From an uncultured cyanobacterium (GTDB taxonomy: Bacteria > Cyanobacteriota > Cyanobacteriia > PCC-6307 > Cyanobiaceae): a stretch of 34,543 bases of DNA. The position numbers were made by a program, and so were the translations under genes. Of the stretch, positions 9,091 through 16,495 are shown piece by piece. Where the stretch lies: the NCBI GenBank assembly GCA_913047395.1, contig CAJWUF010000010.1, positions 1-34,543 on the forward strand, in the 5' to 3' direction. How positions within the stretch are numbered: the stretch's first letter is position 1; each line of letters begins with the position of its first letter. The notes beneath the pieces are model-generated. The model worked only from the letters and a program-made list of their open reading frames with translations. It ran no database searches and was not told the DNA's origin.

Positions 9091-9339
9091 GGGTCAGGTT
9101 CGGGGGAACGAAACGAAGCTGCTAATGCAGCCAGACCCGCAGATCGTAAGACGTGACCCTTAAGTGTGGAGAAGGTTGTCGCTACCTGCAACGTGTATTG
9201 ATACGCGAACGCCTCTTTAGGACACGTTGTGGCGGTAGGTCGATTTCCTCATGCGAGGTCTAGTTGCCAATAGGAGCTTGGTTACAAACTGCAATGCCTC
9301 GCTTGAGACAAAATGGATTGTCTTTTGCGTTCCGGATCC
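9091..9339. promoter_or_regulatory. Divergent psbB / ferredoxin promoter region
   Basis: These 249 bases separate two genes pointing away from each other, so promoters for both must lie here or just inside the genes. I see no open frame of useful length and no well-formed -10/-35 pair I would commit to. The region is longer than most gaps in the window and could carry the psbB 5' leader. Confidence 0.4.
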
Positions 9340-9702
9340 ATGCCCATCATTCGTTTTGTTCGAGAAGAAAGGGATGTGGAGTGTCAATCAGGTGAAAACC
9401 TCCGGGAGGTGGCTCTAAGGGAGGGTATGCAGCTTTATGGACTGAAAGGACAACTGGGAAATTGTGGTGGCTGTGGTCAGTGCATAACTTGCTTTGTGGC
9501 AATTGAAGGCGAGAAGTCCCCCGGGGCTCTTTCTCCTCGAACTGCAGTTGAGGAGGCCAAACTCAAGCGCCGCCCAGATCATTGGCGACTTGCTTGTCAA
9601 ACCCTTGTGAATTCCTCTGTGATTGTGCTGACTCGGCCACAGGTAAGTCTTGTTAATGGCAAGGCTCGTTTGGAGGAGGCAAGAGGGCAGCAATTGTCTT
9701 AA
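9340..9702 (+). CDS. 2Fe-2S ferredoxin-like protein
   Basis: This 120-residue protein is counted from the ATG at 9340 (MPIIRFVREE); a further in-frame ATG at 9313 would add nine residues, but the shorter form begins at the first beta strand of the fold. The cluster loop has Cys42, Cys45, Cys48 and Cys51 in GNCGGCGQCITCF, and the distant fourth ligand is Cys86 in WRLACQTLV. The order is that of plant-type-related 2Fe-2S ferredoxins of the adrenodoxin/ChuW-like side rather than the classical PetF. It is an electron carrier whose partner is not evident. It precedes psbM by 154 bases and diverges from psbB. Confidence 0.88.
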   Translation: MPIIRFVREERDVECQSGENLREVALREGMQLYGLKGQLGNCGGCGQCITCFVAIEGEKSPGALSPRTAVEEAKLKRRPDHWRLACQTLVNSSVIVLTRPQVSLVNGKARLEEARGQQLS

Positions 9703-9856
9703 AGGGCAGCCAATGGCTCGATTCAGATGCTCCTGAAGACGAGCTTTCAGCGGTTGGAAATAGTACTTTTGCTGCTACGCCCGATGACGAGGCCTTGCCA
9801 GATAGCAGTTTCGGTAGCTGGCGGGTGATACCTTCCACCTGTAACCCTTTGCGGCC

Positions 9857-9961
9857 ATGGAAACAAACAACCTCGGCTTCCTCGCCACCCTTCTGTTCGT
9901 TGCGGTTCCGATGTTGTTTCTGATTGGTCTCTATATCCAGACCAACAGCAACAAAGGCTGA
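9857..9961 (+). CDS. psbM: Photosystem II reaction centre protein M
   Basis: This 34-residue single-helix protein starts [20 protein letters not shown] and continues [14 protein letters not shown]. The METN.LGF start and the [14 protein letters not shown] helix are characteristic of PsbM, which sits at the photosystem II monomer-monomer interface. It is too short for default gene calling. It lies downstream of the ferredoxin gene on the same strand. A weak hairpin at 10196-10214 followed by T-rich sequence may end its transcript. Confidence 0.95.
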   Translation: METNNLGFLATLLFVAVPMLFLIGLYIQTNSNKG

Positions 9962-10232
9962 GCAACTTTTTGGGGATTTCAAAGCCCCAATCTTTGCCAG
10001 CTTCAACGGCGCTCTCGTCCCTGGGAAATCAGGGCCAGAGCATGTTCATCAACTTTTAGTTGAGTCGCTCACGTCATTCGCCAATCAGCTTGTCGAGGTC
10101 CATAAGGCCCTCGATCAAATGCTGTATGGCGAATTTGGGCTGTAACCGTAATTAGTGCTGAGCTCAGTCAATTCGGCAGATTGAGAAATTTTTGTTCGGC
10201 TATGCCCTGGCCGACGGTTTTCTTAATTGCTA
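9962..10232. other. Non-coding or ambiguous stretch after psbM
   Basis: One plus-strand frame that overlaps psbM stays open to 10145 and its part after the psbM stop reads like protein (for example LLVESLTSFANQLVEVHKAL), but it has no convincing start. The complementary strand is also partly open with a plausible-looking 20-residue tail near 10080-10145. I cannot decide between a gene remnant and chance. The rest (10146-10232) contains only the hairpin TCGGC/GCCGA at 10196-10214 followed by a T-rich stretch. Confidence 0.4.
10196..10222 (+). terminator. Possible weak terminator after psbM
   Basis: A short hairpin TCGGC ... GCCGA with a nine-base loop is followed within four bases by a T-rich run (GTTTTCTT). 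The stem is short and the loop large, so this is tentative. Confidence 0.3.
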
Positions 10233-10316
10233 ATGGGGCAGATCGATGAGCTCGTTTTCGCTGGGCTTTGCGGCATTTTCACCATTTCTGGGATCTATAC
10301 CTGGCTGAGTTGTTAA
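10233..10316 (+). CDS. Very short hydrophobic ORF (candidate)
   Basis: An ATG at 10233 opens a 27-residue frame, MGQIDELVFAGLCGIFTISG then IYTWLSC, ending in TAA. It has a short acidic N-terminus and one hydrophobic helix, a pattern shared with small photosynthetic-membrane subunits, but it matches none that I know (it is not PetN, PetL, PsbX or PsbK). It lies between psbM and the thioesterase gene. It could be chance. Confidence 0.3.
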   Translation: MGQIDELVFAGLCGIFTISGIYTWLSC

Positions 10317-10394
10317 TTAATAGGCTTAAGGAAAAGGTGCTGCATCAAGCTTGGCTGCAGCATCTGGCCCGATTACTGGGAGTCTTGATTGTTA

Positions 10395-10853
10395 ATGGAG
10401 AATCTCAAGCCTCAGCCTTGGAAGCTGCGTAAGCGGGTATTGCCTCAACACACAGATCACGCAGGGGTGATGTGGCATGGCGCCTATGTGGCGTGGCTTG
10501 AGGAGGCTCGAGTAGAAGCCTTGGCGCGGGTAGGTTTGCCCTATGAAGTCATCTCTAAGCAAGGCTTGGAGATGCCTGTGGTTCGTCTTGAGATCAACTA
10601 TCGCCGCGCTCTTAACCATGGCGAGAAGGTAGTGCTGCAGAGCTGGTCTTTGCAACGCAATGGGGTGCGTTGGCCCTGGCGCACAATCTTTGCCACGGAG
10701 GAGGGCGATCGAGTAGCTGATGCCCAGGTGGATCTGGTGCTGGTTAGCCTTGCTGAATCAGCAAGGCGGGTACTACGTCAGCCTCCAGAGCCTCTCGCAA
10801 AAGCTTTAGAGCAACTTCGCCAAGGACCTGAATCGCTGCCAAAAGGCGTGTGA
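10395..10853 (+). CDS. Hot-dog fold acyl-CoA thioesterase
   Basis: This 152-residue protein belongs to the 4-hydroxybenzoyl-CoA thioesterase (4HBT) family. The ATG at 10395 is preferred over a TTG two codons earlier. The active-site segment is LPQHTDHAGVMWHGAYVAWL with catalytic-type Asp21 and the long central helix that follows, and the second strand set includes LEINYRRALNHGEKV. Related cyanobacterial proteins include the DHNA-CoA thioesterase of phylloquinone synthesis, but assigning that substrate would be a guess. It is isolated on both sides by gaps of several hundred bases, so it probably has its own promoter. Confidence 0.85.
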   Translation: MENLKPQPWKLRKRVLPQHTDHAGVMWHGAYVAWLEEARVEALARVGLPYEVISKQGLEMPVVRLEINYRRALNHGEKVVLQSWSLQRNGVRWPWRTIFATEEGDRVADAQVDLVLVSLAESARRVLRQPPEPLAKALEQLRQGPESLPKGV

Positions 10854-11169
10854 TCTAGGCGTACTGATTCGTTTGTGGATTGCCGGCATCGGCTGGTGGT
10901 GTCTCTGGAGTCGGCCTTTGAGGATTGGTTAGCCGCAAGAGGCCCTATTGCCTAACAATCTTTTTTTGGCCGCGAGGCTTTACTTCCCCTGGAGCTCACT
11001 GCGTTGGCGATTTTCTGGCAGGGCCGGCGGGAGCGTTCGTGAAGGGGGTAAATGACTTGTCTTGAACCTTTCTGCGCCGCGAATTGTTGAACAATCGCTG
11101 TGGCTGGAATTCAACAGGGTTTTAGTAGCTGAGCCTGGCTTGTGTTGGCGTTTGGCGTAGCGTCTTTTG
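10854..11169. other. Gap between thioesterase and prmC, possibly with a gene remnant
   Basis: No intact gene. In the same frame as the thioesterase, codons after its stop stay open to TAA at 10953 and again to TGA at 11040, and both segments have protein-like composition (ESAFEDWLAARGPIA and LLPLELTALAIFWQGRRERS). This suggests either a decayed gene or chance in G+C-richer DNA. I recognise no family. The last 130 bases before prmC hold no ORF. Confidence 0.35.
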
Positions 11170-12042
11170 ATGGCATTGCTGGAGCTTTCCGCAGCAGAGC
11201 TAATGGCTTGGCGTCGCGCGCAGTTGGCGGCAGGAGGCCGTGCTGTTGATCTCGACTGGTTGCTTGATTTGGGCGGAGGTTTGCGTTGGAGCGTTCTGCA
11301 GCAGCTTTATCTAGATCCACGACGTTCTGTTGTGCTTGAGCGGTCCTTAGAGCAGCTGGCAATTATCTGGAAACAGCATCTCGATAATCACACCCCTCTT
11401 CAGCATTTAATTGGTCGTTGTCCATGGAGGGATGTTGTTTTGGAGGTCAGTTCAGCGGCATTGATTCCTCGCCAGGAGACTGAGTTGTTGGTGGATTTTG
11501 CATTGCAAGGATTGACTAGGCAGCCTTTCGGTTGCTGGGCGGACTTGGGCACGGGCTCAGGTGCAATTGCTGTGGCACTGGCCCGCGCTTTACCTGATTG
11601 GAGTGGTCATGCAGTGGATTGCAGTTTGGAAGCTTTGGCTTTGGCAGAGCGGAATTTGCAAAGGCTTGCTCCCCATGCTTTATGGCAGTTGCATCAAGGC
11701 AGTTGGTGGGCGCCGTTACGGCCTTGGTGGGGTGAGCTCAGCCTCGTGTTGGCCAATCCTCCCTATATCCCTGATGCTGTGTTGGATCAACTTCAGCCTG
11801 TGGTTCGTGATCATGAGCCTCACCTGGCGCTATGCGGTGGTCATGATGGCTTGAATGCATGTCGCCATGTCATTGATGGAGCCATGCAGGCTCTTGAACC
11901 TGGTGGCTGGCTTCTCTTGGAACACCATCACGACCAAAGCGATGCTGTGCTGGATTTGATGTCTCAACAGGGTTTGCAGGAAGTGACTTACAAATCTGAT
12001 TTATTGGGGATTCGTCGCTTCGCCATGGCTCGGCATCCTTGA
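11170..12042 (+). CDS. prmC: Peptide chain release factor N5-glutamine methyltransferase
   Basis: This 290-residue enzyme methylates the glutamine of the GGQ motif in release factors RF1 and RF2 using S-adenosylmethionine. The SAM-binding loop is WADLGTGSGAIAVALA (Gly127-Gly131 region) and the substrate glutamine-binding motif is NPPY at 196-199 within LVLANPPYIPDAVL. The N-terminal helical domain holds the family signature TPLQHLIGRCPWRD, then LIPRQETELLVDF. The ATG at 11170 is preferred over a TTG one codon earlier. The tsaC-like gene follows after 19 bases, so the two form a translation-quality pair. Confidence 0.94.
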   Translation: MALLELSAAELMAWRRAQLAAGGRAVDLDWLLDLGGGLRWSVLQQLYLDPRRSVVLERSLEQLAIIWKQHLDNHTPLQHLIGRCPWRDVVLEVSSAALIPRQETELLVDFALQGLTRQPFGCWADLGTGSGAIAVALARALPDWSGHAVDCSLEALALAERNLQRLAPHALWQLHQGSWWAPLRPWWGELSLVLANPPYIPDAVLDQLQPVVRDHEPHLALCGGHDGLNACRHVIDGAMQALEPGGWLLLEHHHDQSDAVLDLMSQQGLQEVTYKSDLLGIRRFAMARHP

Positions 12043-12061
12043 CATCACGACGTTTTAACTA

Positions 12062-12652
12062 ATGGAGCTTTTGCCAACGGCTGTTCTTGAAGAAAGTGTT
12101 CTGGCATCCAGATTGAAAGCTGGTTCAGCGGCCTTATTCCCTACAGATACCTTGCCCGCCTTGGCGGCTTCTCCGGATCACGCTGCTCAGTTGTGGACTA
12201 TCAAGCGCAGGTCTGCCGATAAACCTTTGATCCTTATGGGTGCTAGTCCTCAAGAGTTACTGGAGCAAATCTCACCACTTGCTTTCGAGGATGCCAAGTT
12301 GATGGCTAAGCGTTACTGGCCTGGTGCGTTAACACTTGTGGTGCCGTTCTCAGGAATAGTTGCCCAGGCTCTTAATCCTGGGGCATTCACGCTTGGGATT
12401 CGAGTGCCTGATTGTGTGCTTACTAGGTCTCTTTTGAAGCAGAGCGGGCCGTTAGCTACCACGAGCGCCAATCTCTCTGGGGATGATCCTTCTTTTTCTG
12501 CAGAGGATGCGGCTGCTTGCTTCCCTGGATTGCCTTTGTTGGGGCCACTGCCATGGCCAACACCTTCTGGTTTAGCCAGCACGGTTTTAACTTGGCAAGG
12601 GGTTGGTCGTTGGCATCTGCTGCGACGTGGATCAGTTGTGCCTGAACTTTGA
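12062..12652 (+). CDS. tsaC: Threonylcarbamoyl-AMP synthase (Sua5/YciO/YrdC family)
   Basis: This 196-residue protein has the YrdC-like fold. Diagnostic segments are GSAALFPTDTLPALAASPDH (nucleotide/substrate entry), WTIKRRSADKPLILM (the KR..KPL motif), KRYWPGALTLVV and TTSANLSGDDPSF. The enzyme makes threonylcarbamoyl-AMP from threonine, bicarbonate and ATP for the t6A37 modification of tRNAs reading ANN codons. The short form lacks the C-terminal Sua5 domain. It is 19 bases after prmC and likely co-transcribed with it. The first gene to its right is convergent. Confidence 0.9.
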   Translation: MELLPTAVLEESVLASRLKAGSAALFPTDTLPALAASPDHAAQLWTIKRRSADKPLILMGASPQELLEQISPLAFEDAKLMAKRYWPGALTLVVPFSGIVAQALNPGAFTLGIRVPDCVLTRSLLKQSGPLATTSANLSGDDPSFSAEDAAACFPGLPLLGPLPWPTPSGLASTVLTWQGVGRWHLLRRGSVVPEL

Positions 12653-12827
12653 AGTGATTGCCAAATCAATAAATGCTGTTGTTTAGAAGCTATCTAAGCA
12701 AAGCTGAACAGGATGGATACTTAGTAGATAAATTGAGTGAAGCTAAGTTTCTCAGCAAATCTGAGTATTCTAGTTGCCAAGAGTTGAGATTGCGTAAAGA
12801 TTAGACTTTTACTATTCCACTTTCTAG

Positions 12828-13151
12828 CTACGAATCCCCACTCGTAGTGTCCAGTTTAAGTTCATCTAGCTCATGCTTAAACTCGCTAATATTCTTCTCA
12901 CAGGTCTTGCGAAGCTCATCTAGTTTAAGATATTTTTTGCTATCGTTTTCGACATTGTTCATTTGAGCAGTTAAACTATAGAAATCTCTCCAGCAATCTT
13001 TTAAGACATCATTGAGCTCACAGCCCCTGTCGAGTTCTGACTGCGAGAGCTTTGTAAGTTCCACCCAATGCCTTGAGATTTGATTTAATTGTATAAATGC
13101 TAGCAATGAGTCGTAACTAGCTTGACAATTGCTATATTTTTGAGTTTTCAT
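12828..13151 (-). CDS. Hypothetical protein, orphan, A+T-rich
   Basis: I do not recognise this 107-residue protein. It starts MKTQKYSNCQASYDSLLAFI, is rich in K, E, S, N and L, and its C-terminal half (EKNISEFKHELDELKLD) looks like a coiled coil. There is no signal peptide or membrane segment. Its base composition is visibly more A+T-rich than that of prmC and tsaC next to it, which could mean foreign origin or weak selection. It lies convergent to tsaC, in a gene-poor region that ends at tRNA-Thr. It may be a real accessory gene. Confidence 0.45.
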   Translation of the reverse strand: MKTQKYSNCQASYDSLLAFIQLNQISRHWVELTKLSQSELDRGCELNDVLKDCWRDFYSLTAQMNNVENDSKKYLKLDELRKTCEKNISEFKHELDELKLDTTSGDS

Positions 13152-13604
13152 AATTACTTATTACGATCCTGCTAAGGGCATGTTTATAGCCTTTATCCTC
13201 TTTCTCTGTTGAGATCTGGGAACTGTGAAAAGGTTGCCTTCTTCTCGCTTAACTAATCCCTGCAGTGTGCATATAGAAGCTTCGGTAGTGGTTTTGTATA
13301 TGTGGGACGGCTTTCCTGTGACTGGCTCTGATGGAAGCGCCAAGACTGATTTGTTGCTGTTCTCTACAAGAGGCTTTAGCAGAGACAGATTTAATTTATT
13401 TGGCTAATCAATTTGAATATCTTGTTTAGTTATTGAGGTTTCTCTGATTGGCTAATCGGAGATCCTCTGCTGTGATTGTCTTGTTGCAGAGGCGGTAGGT
13501 ATTCTATTGATAAGTCTTTAAGGTCAAGGATTTGAAGCTTTGATTTGTCTATGGTTTATCCAGATATCTTCCATAGCTGCCTTGATAATAGATCCCTGAT
13601 TTGG
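13152..13604. other. Stretch without a convincing gene
   Basis: Two 60-codon frames cover opposite strands of the same DNA (13161-13343 minus, 13225-13407 plus). Neither shows a recognisable domain and they cannot both be informative. The element TTGGCTAATC occurs twice about 50 bases apart (near 13400 and 13448) and is probably coincidental. Otherwise I see nothing. Confidence 0.4.
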
Positions 13605-13901
13605 TCAACTTTCTTGTTCAGCTAGGGCATCAATCCTGCTTAGGCAATACATGCTAACTGCAAACCATACAAGCTTCATTCTGAGTGTCTCTTCGTTATC
13701 AAATTCATCTTCAAGGTCAGATTCTATATATCCAGTCTCTTCTATTATTTGATGGATATCAGCTTCAAAATGCTCATAAAGATAGTCAAGCTCCCAGACT
13801 TCTCTAAAGCCATCGAATCCTGCAGAGATGCCTCGGCAGTTAATCTCCCTTATTTCTTGGGAATTAATGAAACGACGATCTAGAAACTCTACAAATGTCA
13901 A
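13605..13901 (-). CDS. Hypothetical protein, orphan, acidic
   Basis: This 98-residue acidic protein starts MTFVEFLDRRFINSQEIREI and contains RGISAGFDGFREVWELDYLY, then HFEADIHQIIEETGY. The arrangement of a G..AGF.GF turn, an aromatic-rich strand and a H..ADI helix loosely recalls small phage- and plasmid-borne proteins (DUF7222-like), but this is a visual resemblance only. The C-terminus (LRMKLVWFAVSMYCLSRIDA) is an amphipathic helix. The gene has an ordinary ATG and A+T-rich composition, with no close neighbour on its strand. Confidence 0.5.
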   Translation of the reverse strand: MTFVEFLDRRFINSQEIREINCRGISAGFDGFREVWELDYLYEHFEADIHQIIEETGYIESDLEDEFDNEETLRMKLVWFAVSMYCLSRIDALAEQES

Positions 13902-14595
13902 TGCCTTGCCTCTCGTTCTGGTGCGATCGTAGCAATGTTTTCATGCTTAGGCCAAGCTGCTGTTGGGAGAATATTGAGTCAAGATTTTTAAGTTCGAAAC
14001 TATACGCTCAAACGAGGAGTATTCTTCTTCTGTAATTAGTGGTTTTCCGCAGCATACTTTAAATATTAAAGTTAATTTAAGTCTAAATACGGCATTAACT
14101 TATTGCCCTTAAGCTCTCTCTAGTTTTGGCACCTCTATTGCACTAATTGAATTGATTTCAATGAGGATCTAACTATCGCTAACGTCAGCCATGGTTTTTA
14201 GATTTATTTGTCTGATTGCTTATCTTCTTGGCCTTGCTTGATTAAGCTTGCAACCCGCCATGGCTTCAATGCTGTTAGTACTGGCCTAAGCATTGCCTTT
14301 GAATTTTGTTGGCTTTTGCTTTGTTGCCTTGATCAGTACCCTTTGAGTTGATACGAAAGTGGATTGCTGTGGTTGTTGTTTCTCTGCTGCCACAAGCTAA
14401 TTAGTGAGGTTCTTGGTCTTTGTGCTGGCATCGCCTTGGGCTAAGGGTTAAAACTTAAATCTCTGCTCCATGCTTTCTTTGGTTGTTGCGATTTGCATTT
14501 GGCCATTTGTGCATCGATGCTGATCAGATTCCTCCAAAGTGCATGTAGTCACTTCTCATTGGCTGTGGTGTCTGAGCTGAAACCCCTATAAATCC
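13902..14595. other. Gene-poor A+T-rich stretch
   Basis: About 690 bases contain no frame longer than a few tens of codons with coding character. A 16-codon hydrophobic frame at about 14192 and a 17-codon one at about 14470 are too short to support. I see no tRNA, recognisable small-RNA motif or strong terminator hairpin. Confidence 0.4.
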
Positions 14596-14775
14596 ATGCT
14601 TTGGTTGATCGCCTTGGTATTGCTTCTTCAGGTCAGCTTTCATTGGCTGTTAGAGCAGGCAACTGTGATCAGTACGCCCATATTTGAATTGAGTGGGTTG
14701 GGCTGGCTGTTGTTGTTGCTCGGAGCTTGGTTGCTTGCTGGTCAGGTCAAAGGTGAGGGTTCAAGTAAAAACTGA
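14596..14775 (+). CDS. Small two-helix membrane protein (candidate)
   Basis: The ATG at 14596 opens a 59-residue frame. The first helix is MLWLIALVLLLQVSFHWLLE, a polar linker QATVISTPIFE follows, then the second helix GLGWLLLLLGAWLLAGQ and a charged tail KGEGSSKN. Two regularly sized hydrophobic helices separated by a short polar loop and closed by a positively charged tail are not expected by chance, so I regard this as a real gene missed because of its size. I cannot assign a family. It is between the gene-poor region and tRNA-Thr. Confidence 0.55.
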   Translation: MLWLIALVLLLQVSFHWLLEQATVISTPIFELSGLGWLLLLLGAWLLAGQVKGEGSSKN

Positions 14776-14887
14776 CAAGACTTCGTAGATGGCCCTAGGG
14801 CAATGGATTGTCAGTAAGGCGTATCGGTCTGGCTTTTGACGTGATTTTCGGTGGCTAGCGCAGTTGGGCTCAATCATTGCGCTGCTA

Positions 14888-14959
14888 TGCCGGCTAACGG
14901 ATTTGAACCGATGACCTTCGCTTTACAAAAGCGCTGCTCTACCACTGAGCTAAGCCGGC
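14888..14959 (-). tRNA. tRNA-Thr (TGT)
   Basis: The minus strand gives a 72-nt cloverleaf with acceptor GCCGGCT/AGCCGGC, discriminator A, D arm GCTC/GAGC, anticodon loop TTTGTAA with TGT as anticodon and T loop TTCAAAT. CCA is not encoded. Two pairs look non-canonical: the outermost anticodon-stem pair (G-A) and one T-stem pair (U-U). Confidence 0.92.
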
Positions 14960-14961
14960 AA

Positions 14962-15237
14962 TCACGGAACTTTAACGACCGATATGGATGCCTGAGGTTG
15001 ATAGTTGGCAATCAGCCACAAGGTGAGTTCAAGACGGCTGCTACAGCCGGTTTTGGCGAGTGCATGGCTGATGTGACTTTCAACTGTTCGTGGACTGAGA
15101 ATCAGTTTCTGGGCAATTGCACGGTTGCTTAAACCTTCAAGCAACAAAGTCACCACTGACTGTTCGGCTGGACTTAGGCGATTTAGTCGCGCTGATGGTG
15201 GCAAGTTAAAAGAGTTTGATTTGCTTAGGGTCTGCAT
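14962..15237 (-). CDS. Short LuxR-type helix-turn-helix protein
   Basis: This 91-residue protein is almost entirely a LuxR/GerE DNA-binding domain. Residues 21-80 read LSPAEQSVVTLLLEGLSNRA, then IAQKLILSPRTVESHISHAL with the recognition helix at TVESHISHALAKTG. There is no receiver or sensor domain before it, only about 20 residues. Such stand-alone HTH proteins occur in marine picocyanobacteria, and a transcription-factor role is likely, though the target is unknown. It lies 39 bases downstream of minE on the same strand and could be co-transcribed with minCDE. It ends 3 bases from tRNA-Thr. Confidence 0.85.
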   Translation of the reverse strand: MQTLSKSNSFNLPPSARLNRLSPAEQSVVTLLLEGLSNRAIAQKLILSPRTVESHISHALAKTGCSSRLELTLWLIANYQPQASISVVKVP

Positions 15238-15276
15238 GGCAGCAAGTCAATTGCCTTGAGGATTCCCCTCTTCCGC

Positions 15277-15675
15277 TTATTCCGTTTCTTTAATAGGCAG
15301 TAAAGACTCTTGTTCTTTAGGTGGCAGTGGGGATTCCTGTTTAGGCGTCAGTGTGGCTTTTTGTTCTTTAGGCGGCAGTGAGGATTCATTGCTGCTGCTG
15401 GGTTTCTTGGCTTGGCAACGCTTGATCGGCAAGTTGGCGACTAAGGCCGTCATTCGATCTTCTGTTTCCAGGCTCACTTCGCCTTCATCAAGGTCAATGT
15501 CTACGTACTTGGCAACTACCTCAAAGATCTCGCGTCGCATTTGATCGAGCAGTTCAGGGCTTAGATCGCTGCGGTCATGTGCAAGCACTAGCTGTAGGCG
15601 GTCCCTTGCCGTTTTGGCACTGGCTGGTTGACGGCCCAGCAATTTGTCGAGGATGTCTCGCAGGGTGGTACTCAT
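15277..15675 (-). CDS. minE: Cell division topological specificity factor MinE
   Basis: MinE drives pole-to-pole oscillation of MinD and so places the division ring. This 132-residue protein has the N-terminal membrane/anti-MinCD segment (residues 1-35, [20 protein letters not shown] then [11 protein letters not shown]) and the dimerisation domain up to about residue 80 ([13 protein letters not shown]). It is longer than the usual 85-100 residues. Residues 97-131 form a tail of four related units, [26 protein letters not shown] and ESLLPIKET, visible in the DNA as 24-27-base imperfect repeats. The gene starts 4 bases after minD. Confidence 0.95.
   Translation of the reverse strand: MSTTLRDILDKLLGRQPASAKTARDRLQLVLAHDRSDLSPELLDQMRREIFEVVAKYVDIDLDEGEVSLETEDRMTALVANLPIKRCQAKKPSSSNESSLPPKEQKATLTPKQESPLPPKEQESLLPIKETE
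15283..15387 (-). repeat. Imperfect 27-bp tandem repeat in minE tail
   Basis: Four units of 27, 24, 27 and 27 bases encode residues 97-131 of MinE. The shared core codes for (S/T)-x-L-P-P-K-E-Q. Units one and three are the most alike at DNA level, so the tail probably arose by slippage or unequal duplication and then diverged. All lengths are multiples of three, keeping the frame. Confidence 0.8.
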
Positions 15676-15679
15676 TTCT

Positions 15680-16495
15680 TTAGAAAATCTTGGTTTGCAT
15701 CAAACGCCACATCTTGTCGCGCAGCCCAAGTCCCTCCTTGGCTGGATCGATTAAAGGAATGTCTTCCCCTTGTAGACGACGCGCGATGTTGGCATAAGCC
15801 CGAGCGGCTGGAGTCTTGCTGTTGCTAAGGGTGAGTGGTTCGCCACGGTTAGTGCTCACAATCACCTGTTCGTCCTCAAGTACCAAACCCAGCAAGGGCA
15901 GGGCGAGGATATCGGTCACATCGTCTGCCGCCAGCATCTCTTGATTGGCCATCATCTTTGGCCGCACCCTGTTGAGAACTAGCTGAACAGGCTTCACACC
16001 ATGGGTATTCAGTAAGCCAATCACGCGATCGGCATCGCGCACTGCTGAAACCTCAGGGGTTGTGATCACGATTGCTTCTTTTGCTGCCGCTACGGCATTT
16101 TTGAAGCCGTCTTCAATCCCCGCTGGGCAATCAATTAATACATAGTCGAATTGATCGGCCAGCATCGCGGCAATACGCTGCATGTCCTCGGGTTTGAGCC
16201 ACTCCAGCATGCGGGGATTACCGGCGGGCAGAAGGGAGAGGTTTGGTTCTTGCTTGTGTTTAACCAAAGCCTGATCAAGTCGGCAGTTTTCTGCCAGTAC
16301 TTCCTGGGCTGTGTAGACGATGCGGTTCTCTAGACCAAGCAATAGGTCAAGGTTTCGCAGGCCAAAATCGGCATCTAACACAACCGTGTTGACCCCAAGC
16401 CTGGCTAGAGCGATGCCCAAGTTGGCGGTGAGGGTGGTTTTGCCGACGCCTCCTTTCCCGGAGCAAATCAGTATGGTGCGTGTCGTTGGCGCCAC
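15680..16495 (-). CDS. minD: Septum site-determining ATPase MinD
   Basis: This 271-residue ParA/MinD-type ATPase has the deviant Walker A loop [17 protein letters not shown] (signature Lys14 and Lys19), the switch segment [19 protein letters not shown] and the Walker B region [14 protein letters not shown]. The C-terminal amphipathic membrane-targeting helix is at [16 protein letters not shown]-bound MinD dimers sit on the membrane and recruit MinC and MinE. Length and motifs are typical. It lies between minC (153 bases upstream) and minE (4 bases downstream), in the standard order. Confidence 0.97.
   Translation of the reverse strand: MAPTTRTILICSGKGGVGKTTLTANLGIALARLGVNTVVLDADFGLRNLDLLLGLENRIVYTAQEVLAENCRLDQALVKHKQEPNLSLLPAGNPRMLEWLKPEDMQRIAAMLADQFDYVLIDCPAGIEDGFKNAVAAAKEAIVITTPEVSAVRDADRVIGLLNTHGVKPVQLVLNRVRPKMMANQEMLAADDVTDILALPLLGLVLEDEQVIVSTNRGEPLTLSNSKTPAARAYANIARRLQGEDIPLIDPAKEGLGLRDKMWRLMQTKIF

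Noticed and set aside
9703-9856. A protein-like frame extending across the ferredoxin-psbM gap
   Set aside because: It starts from a stop in the ferredoxin region with no initiation codon, and no family is recognised.
9924-10145. A 73-codon plus-strand frame
   Set aside because: It starts inside psbM in another frame without a ribosome binding site, so I list only its downstream part as an ambiguous stretch.
13161-13407. Two overlapping 60-codon frames on opposite strands
   Set aside because: They lie on the same DNA, have no recognisable domain and no good start, so neither is supported.
12653-14887. Possible integrated element at tRNA-Thr
   Set aside because: No integrase, transposase or direct repeat of the tRNA 3' end was seen at the left side, so I report only a gene-poor block.
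14851-15132. A 93-codon plus-strand frame
   Set aside because: It runs through tRNA-Thr and antisense to the LuxR-type gene, both of which explain the open frame.
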